Shown here: positions 18,805 through 28,023 of the stretch, piece after piece | Position numbering within the stretch: position 1 is the stretch's first letter | Layout of the letters: each line of letters begins with the position of its first letter | From: Flavobacteriaceae bacterium NBU2973 | GTDB lineage: Bacteria; Bacteroidota; Bacteroidia; Flavobacteriales; Flavobacteriaceae | DNA: 64,000 bases | Assembly (NCBI GenBank): GCA_026162565.1 | Contig: JAOEIQ010000009.1 | Coordinates: 62,001 to 126,000 of the forward strand | Direction: 5' to 3' | The notes under the pieces: generated by a model | Seen by the model: only the letters and a program-made list of their open reading frames with translations | Databases searched by the model: none | Told to the model about the DNA's origin: nothing | Program-made: the position numbers and the translations under genes

Positions 18805-21180
18805 TTATTGAACGATTATTTTTGTTTGAAACGTTTTAGTTTCAGTTTCTATATTCAATATATATGTTCCCGAAGCTATATTGACGGGAATAGTTGTTTT
18901 ATTATTTAAAGTTAGGGTCTCTTTAAAAATAGTTTTACCTATTAAATCAGTAATTATAATTTGAGAGTCGTTAAACGTTTTACTAGTTATAATCAACAAT
19001 TCATCTTGTATAGGATTCTTTTCAATTTTAAAAGCAACATCTTCTATATTTTGATTGGATAACGTTTCTAAAATTATTTCATCTAAAGCAAAGTCCACAT
19101 TAGCTTGCGTTAACAAAACATGTGGCTCATTATTATCAGGCATAAACCAATTATCAAAAGGAGTTATGTTTAACACATCACTATTTGGTGAGGATCCTGA
19201 ACCAAGATCGATATCATGAAACCAATCTATCTCATCATCAGTTATTTCTAAAGCCATAGAGCTTACAGCTGGTATAAAGTTAAATTGATCTGTATTTAAT
19301 CCAGCAAAAAAAGCATCTACCAAAGGGTCTGAAGGAATGTCTCCAGTAACACTAGAGATATCAAAAAGACCACCTGGTGCTGCATCAATACCATCTGAAA
19401 AAGTTTCAGCCATCACTGTGGCACTATCAGCAAAATCGCAGAAGCAAATAAAAATAGCATCAATAACGACACTACCAGTAGTGTTTTCTTGTCCAGCAAA
19501 AGGTGTAAACCTTGAAGTGAAATCAGCATCAGCTAGACCACCAGCAATTGATAAACTAGTAACTTCTAGTGCAAGGAAATCTGGAGATATGTCCATATTA
19601 TTTGTGTCTTGATAAGGGTTACCAATTCCACTTCCATTAATTATAGATACATTTCTAGTGTTTTCTGGAAAACCTGAAGTAGTAAGTGCGTTTAAACCAT
19701 TAAAAAATATTGGATTATAGGTGTTTTTTTGTGGTAGTTTTAGCGCATCATCAAAGTCAGTGCCTGACGTAATATGAGCATCAAAGTGGTCTGTTAGCAT
19801 TTGCCTTGCTGCTGGAGATCTTAAAAAATCATCTACTAAAGGTCTTACAGACACCACACTTTGATCACCAGCTAAACCACCTAACTGTAGACCATATGCT
19901 AATTTATTAAATAGATATTGAAACCCTATTGGCACATTAGCACCATGATGAGGTGAATCAAACGATATCCAAAGTCTGGTTTCATGATCCATACCTTGGT
20001 TTTCCATGAAGTTTAAAGCATAACGAGAGATTAGTCCTCCCATACTTGGGCCTATAACCACAAGTTCTTCATCACCAACTTTACCGTTAGGCGCAGGGCC
20101 ATTAATTAAGTTTATAAGCTCAACTAAAAGCATGGCATTACGCTCAATAAAATCGGCTCCACCATCAACTTCAACCATATCAGAAGTTCTTGTGTAAACT
20201 GGAAAGTTGAGTATTACAACATCAAAGCCTTCTGCTCTTACTACATCTGCTAGATTAGATGTAGATGTGCCATCATCAAAATTTAGAAGATCATAAATTC
20301 CCATTATATCTCTGCTATCTCCTGGATCAAAACCATCAACTAGAATAATTGGTTTATCAAAAACACCATCAGAGCTTAAAAAAATCTCATATTCTCCAGT
20401 TCCAATATCATTTGCAACTCCATAAGGGGTTAGGTTTGGAGGTGCTGTGTTTGATGAGGTAAAAGCTGTTGGAGCTCTATTAAAAAGGGTTTCTTTATCT
20501 TCATTAGAATATTTTATATTAATAGTTGATTTACTTGTTGTTATACTTCCATCAGAAAACTCAATTTTTGTTGTTAGAATTTTAGACCCTTTATCTAAAT
20601 ACTGAACGTTAATATTTTGATCTGCAGAAATGTTTTGAAACCCATTTCCATCTCCAAAATCAATAGCAATATTTGTTATACCTTCATTAGTAGTGTTGTA
20701 AATTAAATCATTTGATAAGTTGTAAACTACTTTTAAACCTTTATGGTTGGTTTGAAGAGGTGCTAATAATGAAAGATTATTTTTTTCAAAAATAGTAGAT
20801 GAAAAATCATTTTGGACTATAAAACCATCGTTATCTATAAATGCTTTTCCTTGTGATATAACATCAGGGTCTATAACTTCAAAATCAGAATGCAGTAAAG
20901 TTAAACTCACTACATCATTAAGCTTACTATATTTAGCTTTTTCTTCTAAATGACTTAAAGGAGCTAGTCTTTCTTGAAGGTCATTTTGTGAAATTGCTTT
21001 ATAGGCTTGAAAGTAAGAATACGTTGAATTAATATTCTCCTGATAATCTCTAATATCAATTACAGGAAAACTAGAAAATAAAATAGACGTTTCAGTACTA
21101 CTTAATTTACTCATTTTGTTTTGAGAAAATGACATAATACTGAAGCAAAAAAGTAAGCATAAATAGTAGTATTTCTTCAT
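18805..21180 (-). CDS. Secreted alpha/beta-hydrolase with T9SS C-terminal sorting domain
   Basis: Large exported protein of 791 residues. A Sec signal peptide (1-19, ending MSFSQ) is followed by a PKD-like segment (about 170-222, with FGDGNG) and an alpha/beta-hydrolase region. The nucleophile elbow is GPSMGG with Ser379, and SPHHG lies about 30 residues later, resembling lipases or PGAP1-like esterases. The last 75 residues (from about 717) form a type A sorting domain with the ...GTYILNIETETKTFQTKIIVQ ending, marking export by T9SS. Substrate is not evident; lipase or esterase is the best guess. Confidence 0.85.
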   Translation of the reverse strand: MKKYYYLCLLFCFSIMSFSQNKMSKLSSTETSILFSSFPVIDIRDYQENINSTYSYFQAYKAISQNDLQERLAPLSHLEEKAKYSKLNDVVSLTLLHSDFEVIDPDVISQGKAFIDNDGFIVQNDFSSTIFEKNNLSLLAPLQTNHKGLKVVYNLSNDLIYNTTNEGITNIAIDFGDGNGFQNISADQNINVQYLDKGSKILTTKIEFSDGSITTSKSTINIKYSNEDKETLFNRAPTAFTSSNTAPPNLTPYGVANDIGTGEYEIFLSSDGVFDKPIILVDGFDPGDSRDIMGIYDLLNFDDGTSTSNLADVVRAEGFDVVILNFPVYTRTSDMVEVDGGADFIERNAMLLVELINLINGPAPNGKVGDEELVVIGPSMGGLISRYALNFMENQGMDHETRLWISFDSPHHGANVPIGFQYLFNKLAYGLQLGGLAGDQSVVSVRPLVDDFLRSPAARQMLTDHFDAHITSGTDFDDALKLPQKNTYNPIFFNGLNALTTSGFPENTRNVSIINGSGIGNPYQDTNNMDISPDFLALEVTSLSIAGGLADADFTSRFTPFAGQENTTGSVVIDAIFICFCDFADSATVMAETFSDGIDAAPGGLFDISSVTGDIPSDPLVDAFFAGLNTDQFNFIPAVSSMALEITDDEIDWFHDIDLGSGSSPNSDVLNITPFDNWFMPDNNEPHVLLTQANVDFALDEIILETLSNQNIEDVAFKIEKNPIQDELLIITSKTFNDSQIIITDLIGKTIFKETLTLNNKTTIPVNIASGTYILNIETETKTFQTKIIVQ

Positions 21181-21243
21181 TGGTTACAGCTTAAAAAGAT
21201 TAAACCTAAATATACATATTTTACTTTATAGTATTGAGCAGAA

Positions 21244-21280
21244 ATAAAAAAGCCTCAAGAGAAAAAATCTATTGAGGCTA
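21244..21280 (-). terminator. pruA terminator
   Basis: GCCTCAA / TTGAGGC hairpin followed on the minus strand by a T-run, 24 bases after the pruA stop. Confidence 0.75.
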
Positions 21281-21302
21281 GAATTTATAGTAATAAAAAT
21301 AC

Positions 21303-22931
21303 CTATTCTCCTAAAAATGGATAGCGATAATCTGTTGGGGTTACAAATGTTTCTTTTATCATTCTTGGAGATACCCAACGTAATAAGTTTTGAGCAGAAC
21401 CAGCTTTGTCATTTGTTCCAGATGCTCTAGCTCCTCCAAATGGTTGTTGTCCAACAACAGCTCCAGTAGGTTTATCGTTGATATAAAAATTACCAGCAGA
21501 GTTTTGTAAAGCTGATGTAGCTTCTGTAATAGCATAACGATCTGTTGCTAGAACAGCTCCTGTTAAAGCATACTCACTAGTTTCATCTACAAGTTTTAAA
21601 GCTTCAGAGTATTTATCATCTTCATACACATAAATTGTGATAACTGGACCAAATAATTCAGTACACATTGTAGTGTATTTTGGGTCTTTAGCTACTAAAA
21701 CAGTTGGTTCAATAAAGTAACCTTTGCTCTTATCATAGTTTCCACCAATAAGAACATCAACATCTTTATCAGCTTTTGCTTGATCAATATATTTTGCCAA
21801 TTTATCAAAGGAGCCTTCGTGAATTACAGCTGTAATAAAATTACTCATGTCTTCAGGAGATCCCATTTTAAATGATTTAACGTCTTCAACCACAAAATTC
21901 TTGACATCATTCCATAAACTTTCAGGAATATACGCTCTGGAGGCAGCACTACATTTTTGTCCTTGAAACTCAAAAGCACCACGAGAAATCGCTGTAGCAA
22001 CTTGTTTAGCATTAGCAGATTTATGAGCGATGATAAAATCTTTTCCACCTGTCTCACCAACAATTCTAGGGTATGTTTTATAATTATGAATGTTATTACC
22101 AATTTGTTTCCACAATTCTTTGAATATAAATGTAGAACCAGTGAAATGTAATCCAGAAAAATCAGGACTTGCTAGTACTGTGTTAGTAATCATTACAGGA
22201 TCACCAAAAACAACATTAATAACACCATCAGGAACACCTGCTTCTTTAAATACATCCATAATTACTTTAGCAGAAAATATTTGGCTATCGCTCGGTTTCC
22301 ATACTACAACATTACCCATTAATGCCATACACGCTGGTAAGTTAGCAGCAATTGCAGTAAAGTTAAAAGGTGTTACTGCATAAGTGAATCCTTCTAAAGG
22401 TCTATATTCAATTCTGTTCCATGCATCACTTGTGCTTTCTGGTTGTTCATGGTAAATATCTGTCATGAACTGAACATTAAAACGTAAAAAATCAATTAAC
22501 TCACAAGCAGCATCAATTTCTGCTTGATGCACAGTTTTAGATTGAGCAATCATTGTTGCAGCATTAATTTTTGCTCTGTAAGGACCAGCAATTAATTCGG
22601 CAGCTTTTAAGAAAATTCCAGCACGTTGCTCCCAAGGCATTTGTGACCAATTCTTACGTGCTTCAAGTGCGGTTGCAATTGCTTCCTCAACATGTTTCTT
22701 TTCAGCAAGATGATACTCACCTACAATATGCTTATGGTCATGAGGTGGCGACATGGTTCTAGTATTTCCAGTTTTTACATCTTTTCCATTTATGTACATA
22801 GGAACCTCTGTTTTATTGTTAAAAAGTTCTGTGTATGCCTTTTTAACAGCTTCACGTTCTGGAGAGCCAGGCGCATAGCCTTTAACAGGTTCGTTAACAG
22901 CAATTGGTGTGTTGAAAAATCCTTTTCCCAT
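21303..22931 (-). CDS. pruA: L-glutamate gamma-semialdehyde dehydrogenase (1-pyrroline-5-carboxylate dehydrogenase)
   Basis: NAD-dependent aldehyde dehydrogenase completing proline oxidation to glutamate, 542 residues, the length of the stand-alone mitochondrial-like enzyme rather than the long PutA fusion. The catalytic cysteine is in FQGQKCSAASR (about 325) and the general-base glutamate in RIVGETGGKDF (about 290). NAD-contact regions TPFNFTAIAANL and HFTGSTF are intact. The separate proline dehydrogenase gene is not in this window. Confidence 0.95.
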   Translation of the reverse strand: MGKGFFNTPIAVNEPVKGYAPGSPEREAVKKAYTELFNNKTEVPMYINGKDVKTGNTRTMSPPHDHKHIVGEYHLAEKKHVEEAIATALEARKNWSQMPWEQRAGIFLKAAELIAGPYRAKINAATMIAQSKTVHQAEIDAACELIDFLRFNVQFMTDIYHEQPESTSDAWNRIEYRPLEGFTYAVTPFNFTAIAANLPACMALMGNVVVWKPSDSQIFSAKVIMDVFKEAGVPDGVINVVFGDPVMITNTVLASPDFSGLHFTGSTFIFKELWKQIGNNIHNYKTYPRIVGETGGKDFIIAHKSANAKQVATAISRGAFEFQGQKCSAASRAYIPESLWNDVKNFVVEDVKSFKMGSPEDMSNFITAVIHEGSFDKLAKYIDQAKADKDVDVLIGGNYDKSKGYFIEPTVLVAKDPKYTTMCTELFGPVITIYVYEDDKYSEALKLVDETSEYALTGAVLATDRYAITEATSALQNSAGNFYINDKPTGAVVGQQPFGGARASGTNDKAGSAQNLLRWVSPRMIKETFVTPTDYRYPFLGE

Positions 22932-22972
22932 AATTGATTTATATTGAATTTTTAGTTTAAAATTTTGAATTG

Positions 22973-22980
22973 CAAAGGTA
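22973..22980 (-). promoter_or_regulatory. Probable -7 promoter element of pruA
   Basis: TACCTTTG on the minus strand, a strong TAnnTTTG match 42 bases before the pruA start. Confidence 0.45.
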
Positions 22981-23083
22981 CAATTTTTTTGATGAGTTTT
23001 CTATTTCAATAAGCTAACTAAAGTCTATAGTTTTGTTATCTATTTTTTGTAAGTTGCTAATCGTTTTTTAGACAAAAGCAGTT

Positions 23084-23806
23084 ATGTGTACAGTAACCAT
23101 TTTTTACAAAGGGAATAATGATTTTGTATTGACTTCTAACAGAGATGAAGCACCAAACAGAGAATCCTTGCCACCAAAAATTAAGACTTATAAAAAAGTT
23201 GAATTGTTGTATCCAGAAGATAAACTTTCCGGAGGAACTTGGATTGGTGTGAGTGAAAATAAACGCGTCATTTGTTTATTAAATGGAGGTTTTAAAATTC
23301 ATGAAAGACAAATTGAGTATAGGCAAAGTAGAGGATTGGTAGTTAAAGATTTATTGTCTTTAGCAGATATTAATGACGCACATAATTATGATTATTCAGG
23401 CATAGAACCTTTTACTTTAATTATTGCAGATTGGAATAGAGGTTTGTGTTTTTATGAGATTGTTTGGGATGGTAAAAAAGCACATTTTAGTATACTTGAT
23501 TTAGTGTCTCATATATGGTCTTCTTCTACTTTGTATTCAGAGGATATGAAGCAAAAAAGAAAAGAGTGGTTCAAGGTTTTTAAATCTGAAAATGAATTAT
23601 CGTCTAATACGCTTCTAAATTTTCATAAAACTGCTGGAAAGGATAATTTGAATTTTGGCGTTGTTATGGATCGTGGTTTTGTAAAAACAACAAGCATAAC
23701 TCAAGTTGAAAAATTAGGAGAAAATATAACAATGCGTTATGAATCTCTTCAAGACGAAAAGGTGTCTCTAGAAACTTTAAAATCTTCAGAAGTTATAAAT
23801 GAGTAG
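23084..23806 (+). CDS. NRDE/TANGO2 family protein
   Basis: 240-residue protein opening MCTVTIFY, with the family signature TSNRDEAPNRES (about 18-29) that gives the NRDE name. Cys2, exposed after Met removal, and the fold suggest an N-terminal-nucleophile hydrolase relative. Eukaryotic TANGO2 is tied to haem and lipid handling, but the bacterial activity is not established. It overlaps the next gene by eight bases, so the two are translationally coupled. Confidence 0.85.
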   Translation: MCTVTIFYKGNNDFVLTSNRDEAPNRESLPPKIKTYKKVELLYPEDKLSGGTWIGVSENKRVICLLNGGFKIHERQIEYRQSRGLVVKDLLSLADINDAHNYDYSGIEPFTLIIADWNRGLCFYEIVWDGKKAHFSILDLVSHIWSSSTLYSEDMKQKRKEWFKVFKSENELSSNTLLNFHKTAGKDNLNFGVVMDRGFVKTTSITQVEKLGENITMRYESLQDEKVSLETLKSSEVINE

Positions 23807-24791
23807 TACAGGAATAATTTTACCATTAGCCTATCCTGATACTATTGTTTCTCATGCAGAAGAATGGTATTCTCCTTTTTTAAAATATTTAGGAGTTGGA
23901 AGTAAATCTCATGTGAGAGCTGGTCACGCTGCTTTAGTATTAATTGATAAGTCTACTGGAATTTTAGAGTATCATGATTTTGGTCGATATATAACTCCAT
24001 CTCCCAATGGACGTGTTCGAGGAAAAACGACGGATAATGAATTGGATTTTCCTGTTGTTGCTAAAATTGAAAATGATTTAATAGCTAATCTAGATGAAAT
24101 TTTAGAGTTTTTGGCTACGCATCCAAAATTAACTCATGGCGATGGTAAGTTGGTAGCTTCGGTTTGTAATGCAGTTGATTATAAAAAGGCACGAGAGTAT
24201 ATAACAATGATGCAGAATAAGCATTTTATTCGTTATGCAGCTTTTATTAAAATTGCTTGTAATTGTGCGCGTTTTGTTACTGATGCTTTAATAGCTTCTG
24301 TTACTGATGAAAACATAAAAAAGAAGCTTATTGGTTCTAAATGGTTTACACCAAGTACAGTAGGAAATGTGCTAATTGCTGATACACAAAACCATCCTTA
24401 TGAGGTTTCTGAAGATGGAGTTATTGAACAATTCACTGGGTCTCAAAAAAGTGAAAATTTAAGATGTTTTCTCGATAAGTTGAAAAATTATGAACCTTCA
24501 AATATTGGTACTATTGAGCCTAAAGAAAATAACGAGAAAGCAGATCAAGCACAATGGCTTTCTGGTATTGCTGCTGGTGCTTGGTTTGAACTGTACGAGT
24601 CTCAAAATGATTCTGAATACAGATTTAGACGAATCTCACCATATGGACATGTAGATTGTGATGCCTTATTTAAAGTTGAGAATACCAATTTTAGATATAA
24701 TGCTGAATATCAATTTGTGCATTATTCTAATTGTAGTTTTATTCATATTGAACAAAACGGAACAGTCTATAAATTTAATAGGATAAATTAG
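23799..24791 (+). CDS. Probable permuted papain-fold (NlpC/P60-LRAT superfamily) protein
   Basis: 330-residue cytoplasmic-looking protein of unknown function (DUF6695-like by recollection). It has the order of motifs seen in circularly permuted papain-like enzymes: a histidine in RAGHAALVLID (His43), a second in EYHDFG (His59), then NCARFVTDAL with Cys156, which recalls the NCEHFV nucleophile of LRAT proteins. The C-terminal third (from about 240) contains WLSGIAAGAWFEL and looks like a separate small domain. The start overlaps the NRDE gene by eight bases, and the stop overlaps apaG on the other strand by four. Enzyme class is inference. Confidence 0.75.
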   Translation: MSSTGIILPLAYPDTIVSHAEEWYSPFLKYLGVGSKSHVRAGHAALVLIDKSTGILEYHDFGRYITPSPNGRVRGKTTDNELDFPVVAKIENDLIANLDEILEFLATHPKLTHGDGKLVASVCNAVDYKKAREYITMMQNKHFIRYAAFIKIACNCARFVTDALIASVTDENIKKKLIGSKWFTPSTVGNVLIADTQNHPYEVSEDGVIEQFTGSQKSENLRCFLDKLKNYEPSNIGTIEPKENNEKADQAQWLSGIAAGAWFELYESQNDSEYRFRRISPYGHVDCDALFKVENTNFRYNAEYQFVHYSNCSFIHIEQNGTVYKFNRIN

Positions 24792-25174
24792 TTAAGAGCA
24801 AAAGGAGCACTTAATTTAAAGGAAGGGATTTCAACTCTAAACTTCTTTGTAGTGGTAAAATTTACCATGTTATAATAACCAGACATAGCGCCAAAAGGTG
24901 ATGTGAGTAAGCAACCAGAGTTGTAAGTGTGAGATTCGCCAGGTTTTAAAACAGGTTTTTTACCAATAACACCTTCGCCTTCAATTATTTCAATATTGTT
25001 TAGAGCGTCTAAAACGCGCCAATGCCTTGTGTTTAGCTGAACAGAATCTTTACTTTGGTTTTCTATAGTTACTTTATAGCCAAAAGCAAATTGCACTTTA
25101 TAATTTTTATAAAATGTGCCTTCGAAAGTAGTCTCGACAGAAATCTTTATGCCTTTTGTAACTTGTTGTACCAT
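24788..25174 (-). CDS. apaG: ApaG protein
   Basis: Stand-alone ApaG/DUF525 domain of 128 residues, with the beta-sandwich signature FAFGYKVTIENQS, LNTRHWRVLDA, VIGKKPVLKPGESHTYNSGC and MSGYYNMV. E. coli ApaG has been linked to Co2+/Mg2+ resistance, and the domain occurs in F-box proteins; its molecular role is uncertain. It converges with the upstream pair and lies next to the T9SS plug gene on the same strand. Confidence 0.93.
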   Translation of the reverse strand: MVQQVTKGIKISVETTFEGTFYKNYKVQFAFGYKVTIENQSKDSVQLNTRHWRVLDALNNIEIIEGEGVIGKKPVLKPGESHTYNSGCLLTSPFGAMSGYYNMVNFTTTKKFRVEIPSFKLSAPFALN

Positions 25175-25225
25175 ATGCTATTAAACTAGCTTATGCTAAA
25201 ATAAGAAATATTATAATTGAAGTAG

Positions 25226-25233
25226 CAAAAATA
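25226..25233 (-). promoter_or_regulatory. Probable -7 promoter element of apaG
   Basis: TATTTTTG on the minus strand, 52 bases before the apaG start. Confidence 0.4.
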
Positions 25234-25258
25234 TAGTTTCTTTAGTAAATTTTAACGA

Positions 25259-26503
25259 TTAGTTGCTAATGTTTATAGAGGATACTTCATTAAAACCTAT
25301 AATTCTATCGTATCGTGCACCTAAATCTCTATAATAAACAAGGATTTTGTAGTTGTTTTCAGTCTGCCAATAATCACCATCAATTCTTCCTTCATCAATA
25401 GTACCATCATTTTGCAGAACAACATATTTGTAGTTGTAAAAACCTTGCTTAAATAAAAAATTAGCTTCGTAAAGGTTGCTTTCAGTGTTATAAATCATTT
25501 CATTATAATCATCTAGCGCATAATTGTTATAGTTCCCATAAACAAAAAGTCTCTCACCATCTTCTAATTTAGGATAATTCAGCTTAAAATGAACCATTGA
25601 ATAATCAGCTTCATTAGAGACATTGGTTCTATCTAAAGCCGTTATTGTAAATCTACCATTTATATCAGGATTGTAAGTATAGGGTTGACCAAATCTTGGC
25701 TGGTCTACAAATAAATAACTATGGTAGATGTCTTTTAAGTCCATAAACTGAACTCCCATTACTGGAGCTCTTAAGTCTTTAGTTTCAAAAAAGCGATATT
25801 CATTGCCTCCATAAAAAGCAGATTTATCAACATATCTATAAATGAGTTTATCTCCAATTGTATATTGTGGCTTCAAATCTGTAATGGCTGTATTGAGATT
25901 TCGATTTTGTATTAATAAAACATTGATGGTTTGATCAGGATTATTCAGTCGTAATCCTCCAGATATTTCAATATCAACAGTTTGAACTCTGTCTATATTT
26001 TTCACATTTCTTGAGCGCTTAACTTGTAAGCCTGCTGAGACAAGATTTTCATAGATCATGAATTTTCTTGAAAAAACAAGCTCGTCATATTCATCATATA
26101 TGGATATAACATAATTACCAGATACTAAAAGCTTTCTAGTTTGTCTATTGGGTAAGGTTAATTTGTAGTGAGAGTATAACTGAAATGTATTGAAAGAGTT
26201 GGTGTAATCAACAATTCTAAAATTGTCAATGCCTTGAATAAATTCTGGTCTTACTAAAACGGATTCTTTCCAGTCAAAATCATAGTGCTCAATCTTGTAG
26301 TAAAAATCAGGTTCGTCGTTAACTAATGCATCAAATTCTAAATAGAAAGTCTCTCCTAATTTAAGTACTGGAAGTTCGCCTAAATCACTACTAGAGCTTT
26401 TAAAAGTTATAGATTTTATATAGTCTGGCGGATTTACTTCTTCAACTTGACTGTGAGTTATTAAGTAAAAGCCAATGAAAATGAAAAGTAGTTTTTTAGA
26501 CAT
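25259..26503 (-). CDS. Type IX secretion system plug protein (DUF5103 family)
   Basis: 414-residue exported protein. A signal peptide (1-18, ending ITHSQ) precedes an N-terminal beta domain (20-140, with FYYKIEHYDFDW) and a C-terminal beta-sandwich. The DUF5103 family was tied to the plug that closes the periplasmic side of the SprA translocon in Flavobacterium johnsoniae. It would act at the outer membrane with the PorT/SprT protein encoded at 10.3 kb. It is divergent from nqrA; both promoters fit in the 164-base gap. Confidence 0.82.
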   Translation of the reverse strand: MSKKLLFIFIGFYLITHSQVEEVNPPDYIKSITFKSSSSDLGELPVLKLGETFYLEFDALVNDEPDFYYKIEHYDFDWKESVLVRPEFIQGIDNFRIVDYTNSFNTFQLYSHYKLTLPNRQTRKLLVSGNYVISIYDEYDELVFSRKFMIYENLVSAGLQVKRSRNVKNIDRVQTVDIEISGGLRLNNPDQTINVLLIQNRNLNTAITDLKPQYTIGDKLIYRYVDKSAFYGGNEYRFFETKDLRAPVMGVQFMDLKDIYHSYLFVDQPRFGQPYTYNPDINGRFTITALDRTNVSNEADYSMVHFKLNYPKLEDGERLFVYGNYNNYALDDYNEMIYNTESNLYEANFLFKQGFYNYKYVVLQNDGTIDEGRIDGDYWQTENNYKILVYYRDLGARYDRIIGFNEVSSINISN

Positions 26504-26519
26504 ATTGATGGAATTTACA

Positions 26520-26527
26520 CAAAGATA
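26520..26527 (-). promoter_or_regulatory. Probable -7 promoter element of the T9SS plug gene
   Basis: TATCTTTG on the minus strand, 17 bases before the start codon, a full match to TAnnTTTG. Confidence 0.45.
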
Positions 26528-26622
26528 ATCAAAATTTATGCCTAAAATCTACAGGTTATTTAGAATGTTTATAAATAACGAAATCGCTATCTAAAACGCA
26601 TTTTTTTAGCTTTAGAAATTCG

Positions 26623-26630
26623 TATTTTTG
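26623..26630 (+). promoter_or_regulatory. Probable -7 promoter element of the nqr operon
   Basis: TATTTTTG, 37 bases before the nqrA start, in the divergent intergenic region. No clear TTG at -33. Confidence 0.45.
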
Positions 26631-26667
26631 CACGGATTTTTAGACAACTAATTTCAATTTATAAAAT

Positions 26668-28023
26668 ATGTCAAACGACATTCGAATTAAAAAAGGTCTG
26701 AACATAAATTTAAAGGGTGAAGCTGAAAAAAGCATAGAACAAGCTATTATCAGTAACTTTTATACAATTAGACCTGAAGACTTCCACAGTGTTATACCAA
26801 AATTAGTAGCCAAAGAAGGTGCAAAAGTAAAAGCAGGTGAGACTATTTTTCACGATAAGTCTAACGAAGCTATAAAGTTTGTGTCTCCAGTGTCTGGTGA
26901 AGTTGTTGAGGTACAACGAGGACCAAAGCGTCGTATAGATGCTATTAAAATTCAAGCAGATAAAGAGCAAAAGTTTTTAGATCATGGTGAAGTCGACTTA
27001 GACTCTGCCTTTTCAGAAACTATTAAAAATGCTTTACTAGCTTCTGGTTGTTGGGCTTTTATAAAACAACGTCCTTATGATGTTGTTGCTAATCCAGATA
27101 GCTCGCCAAAAGCTATTTTTATTTCTGGATATGCAAGTGCACCATTAGCTGCTGATTTGGATTTTACATTACAAGGTAAAGAAGCTGAATTGCAAGCTGC
27201 TGTGTCTGCTCTAGGTAAGTTAACAGAAGGGCAAGTTCATGTATCTGTTGGTAAAAGTTCTGATTCTCCACTAGCTGGATTATCAGGAGTTACAATTCAT
27301 CAAATATCAGGACCACATCCTTCTGGTAATGTTGGGACACTTATCAATAAAGTAGATCCAATTAATAAAGGAGAGATTGTTTGGACAGTCAATGCGCAAG
27401 ATTTAGTAATCATTGGAGAGTTACTGCTAACAGGTAAGTTTAATGCAGAACGTGTTGTTGCACTTGTTGGATCGTCAGTAAAAAAGCCAAGATACTTCAA
27501 AACTAAAATAGGTAGTGAAGTAGCTACTATGGTTTATGATAATGGTGTAGATAAAGATGGTAACGACAGAATTATTTCTGGTAATGTACTGTCTGGAAAG
27601 CAGATTAAACCAGATGGAAGTTTAGATTACTACAGCAATGTTATTACTGTAATTCCTGAAGGCGATGATTATGAGTTTTTTGGATGGAATAAACCGGTTT
27701 TTAATAAAATATCAACTTCTAGAGCATTGACGTTTTCTTGGTTAAATCCAAAGAAAAAATACGATTTAAATACCAATACAAATGGTGAACATCGTGCATT
27801 TGTAGTAACAGGGTCTTACGAAGAAGTCTTTCCACTAGATATTTATCCAATGCAAATATTAAAAGCTTGTATGTATAAAGATTTAGATGAAATGGAAGCT
27901 TTAGGTATGTACGAAGTGGCTCCTGAAGATTTTGCTTTAACAGAATTTATATGTGTGTCTAAACAACCACATCAAAAAATAATTAGAGAAGGTTTAGACT
28001 TAATGCTTAAAGAGATAGGATAA
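26668..28023 (+). CDS. nqrA: Na+-translocating NADH:quinone reductase subunit A
   Basis: Peripheral subunit of the Na+-NQR complex, 451 residues, the normal size. It begins IRIKKGLNINLKGEAE and has the family features GAKVKAGETIFHDK, ASGCWAFIKQRPYD and SGPHPSGNVGTLINK. The complex oxidises NADH, reduces menaquinone and exports Na+ across the inner membrane. First gene of a compact six-gene operon; its stop overlaps nqrB by one base (TAATG). Confidence 0.97.
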   Translation: MSNDIRIKKGLNINLKGEAEKSIEQAIISNFYTIRPEDFHSVIPKLVAKEGAKVKAGETIFHDKSNEAIKFVSPVSGEVVEVQRGPKRRIDAIKIQADKEQKFLDHGEVDLDSAFSETIKNALLASGCWAFIKQRPYDVVANPDSSPKAIFISGYASAPLAADLDFTLQGKEAELQAAVSALGKLTEGQVHVSVGKSSDSPLAGLSGVTIHQISGPHPSGNVGTLINKVDPINKGEIVWTVNAQDLVIIGELLLTGKFNAERVVALVGSSVKKPRYFKTKIGSEVATMVYDNGVDKDGNDRIISGNVLSGKQIKPDGSLDYYSNVITVIPEGDDYEFFGWNKPVFNKISTSRALTFSWLNPKKKYDLNTNTNGEHRAFVVTGSYEEVFPLDIYPMQILKACMYKDLDEMEALGMYEVAPEDFALTEFICVSKQPHQKIIREGLDLMLKEIG

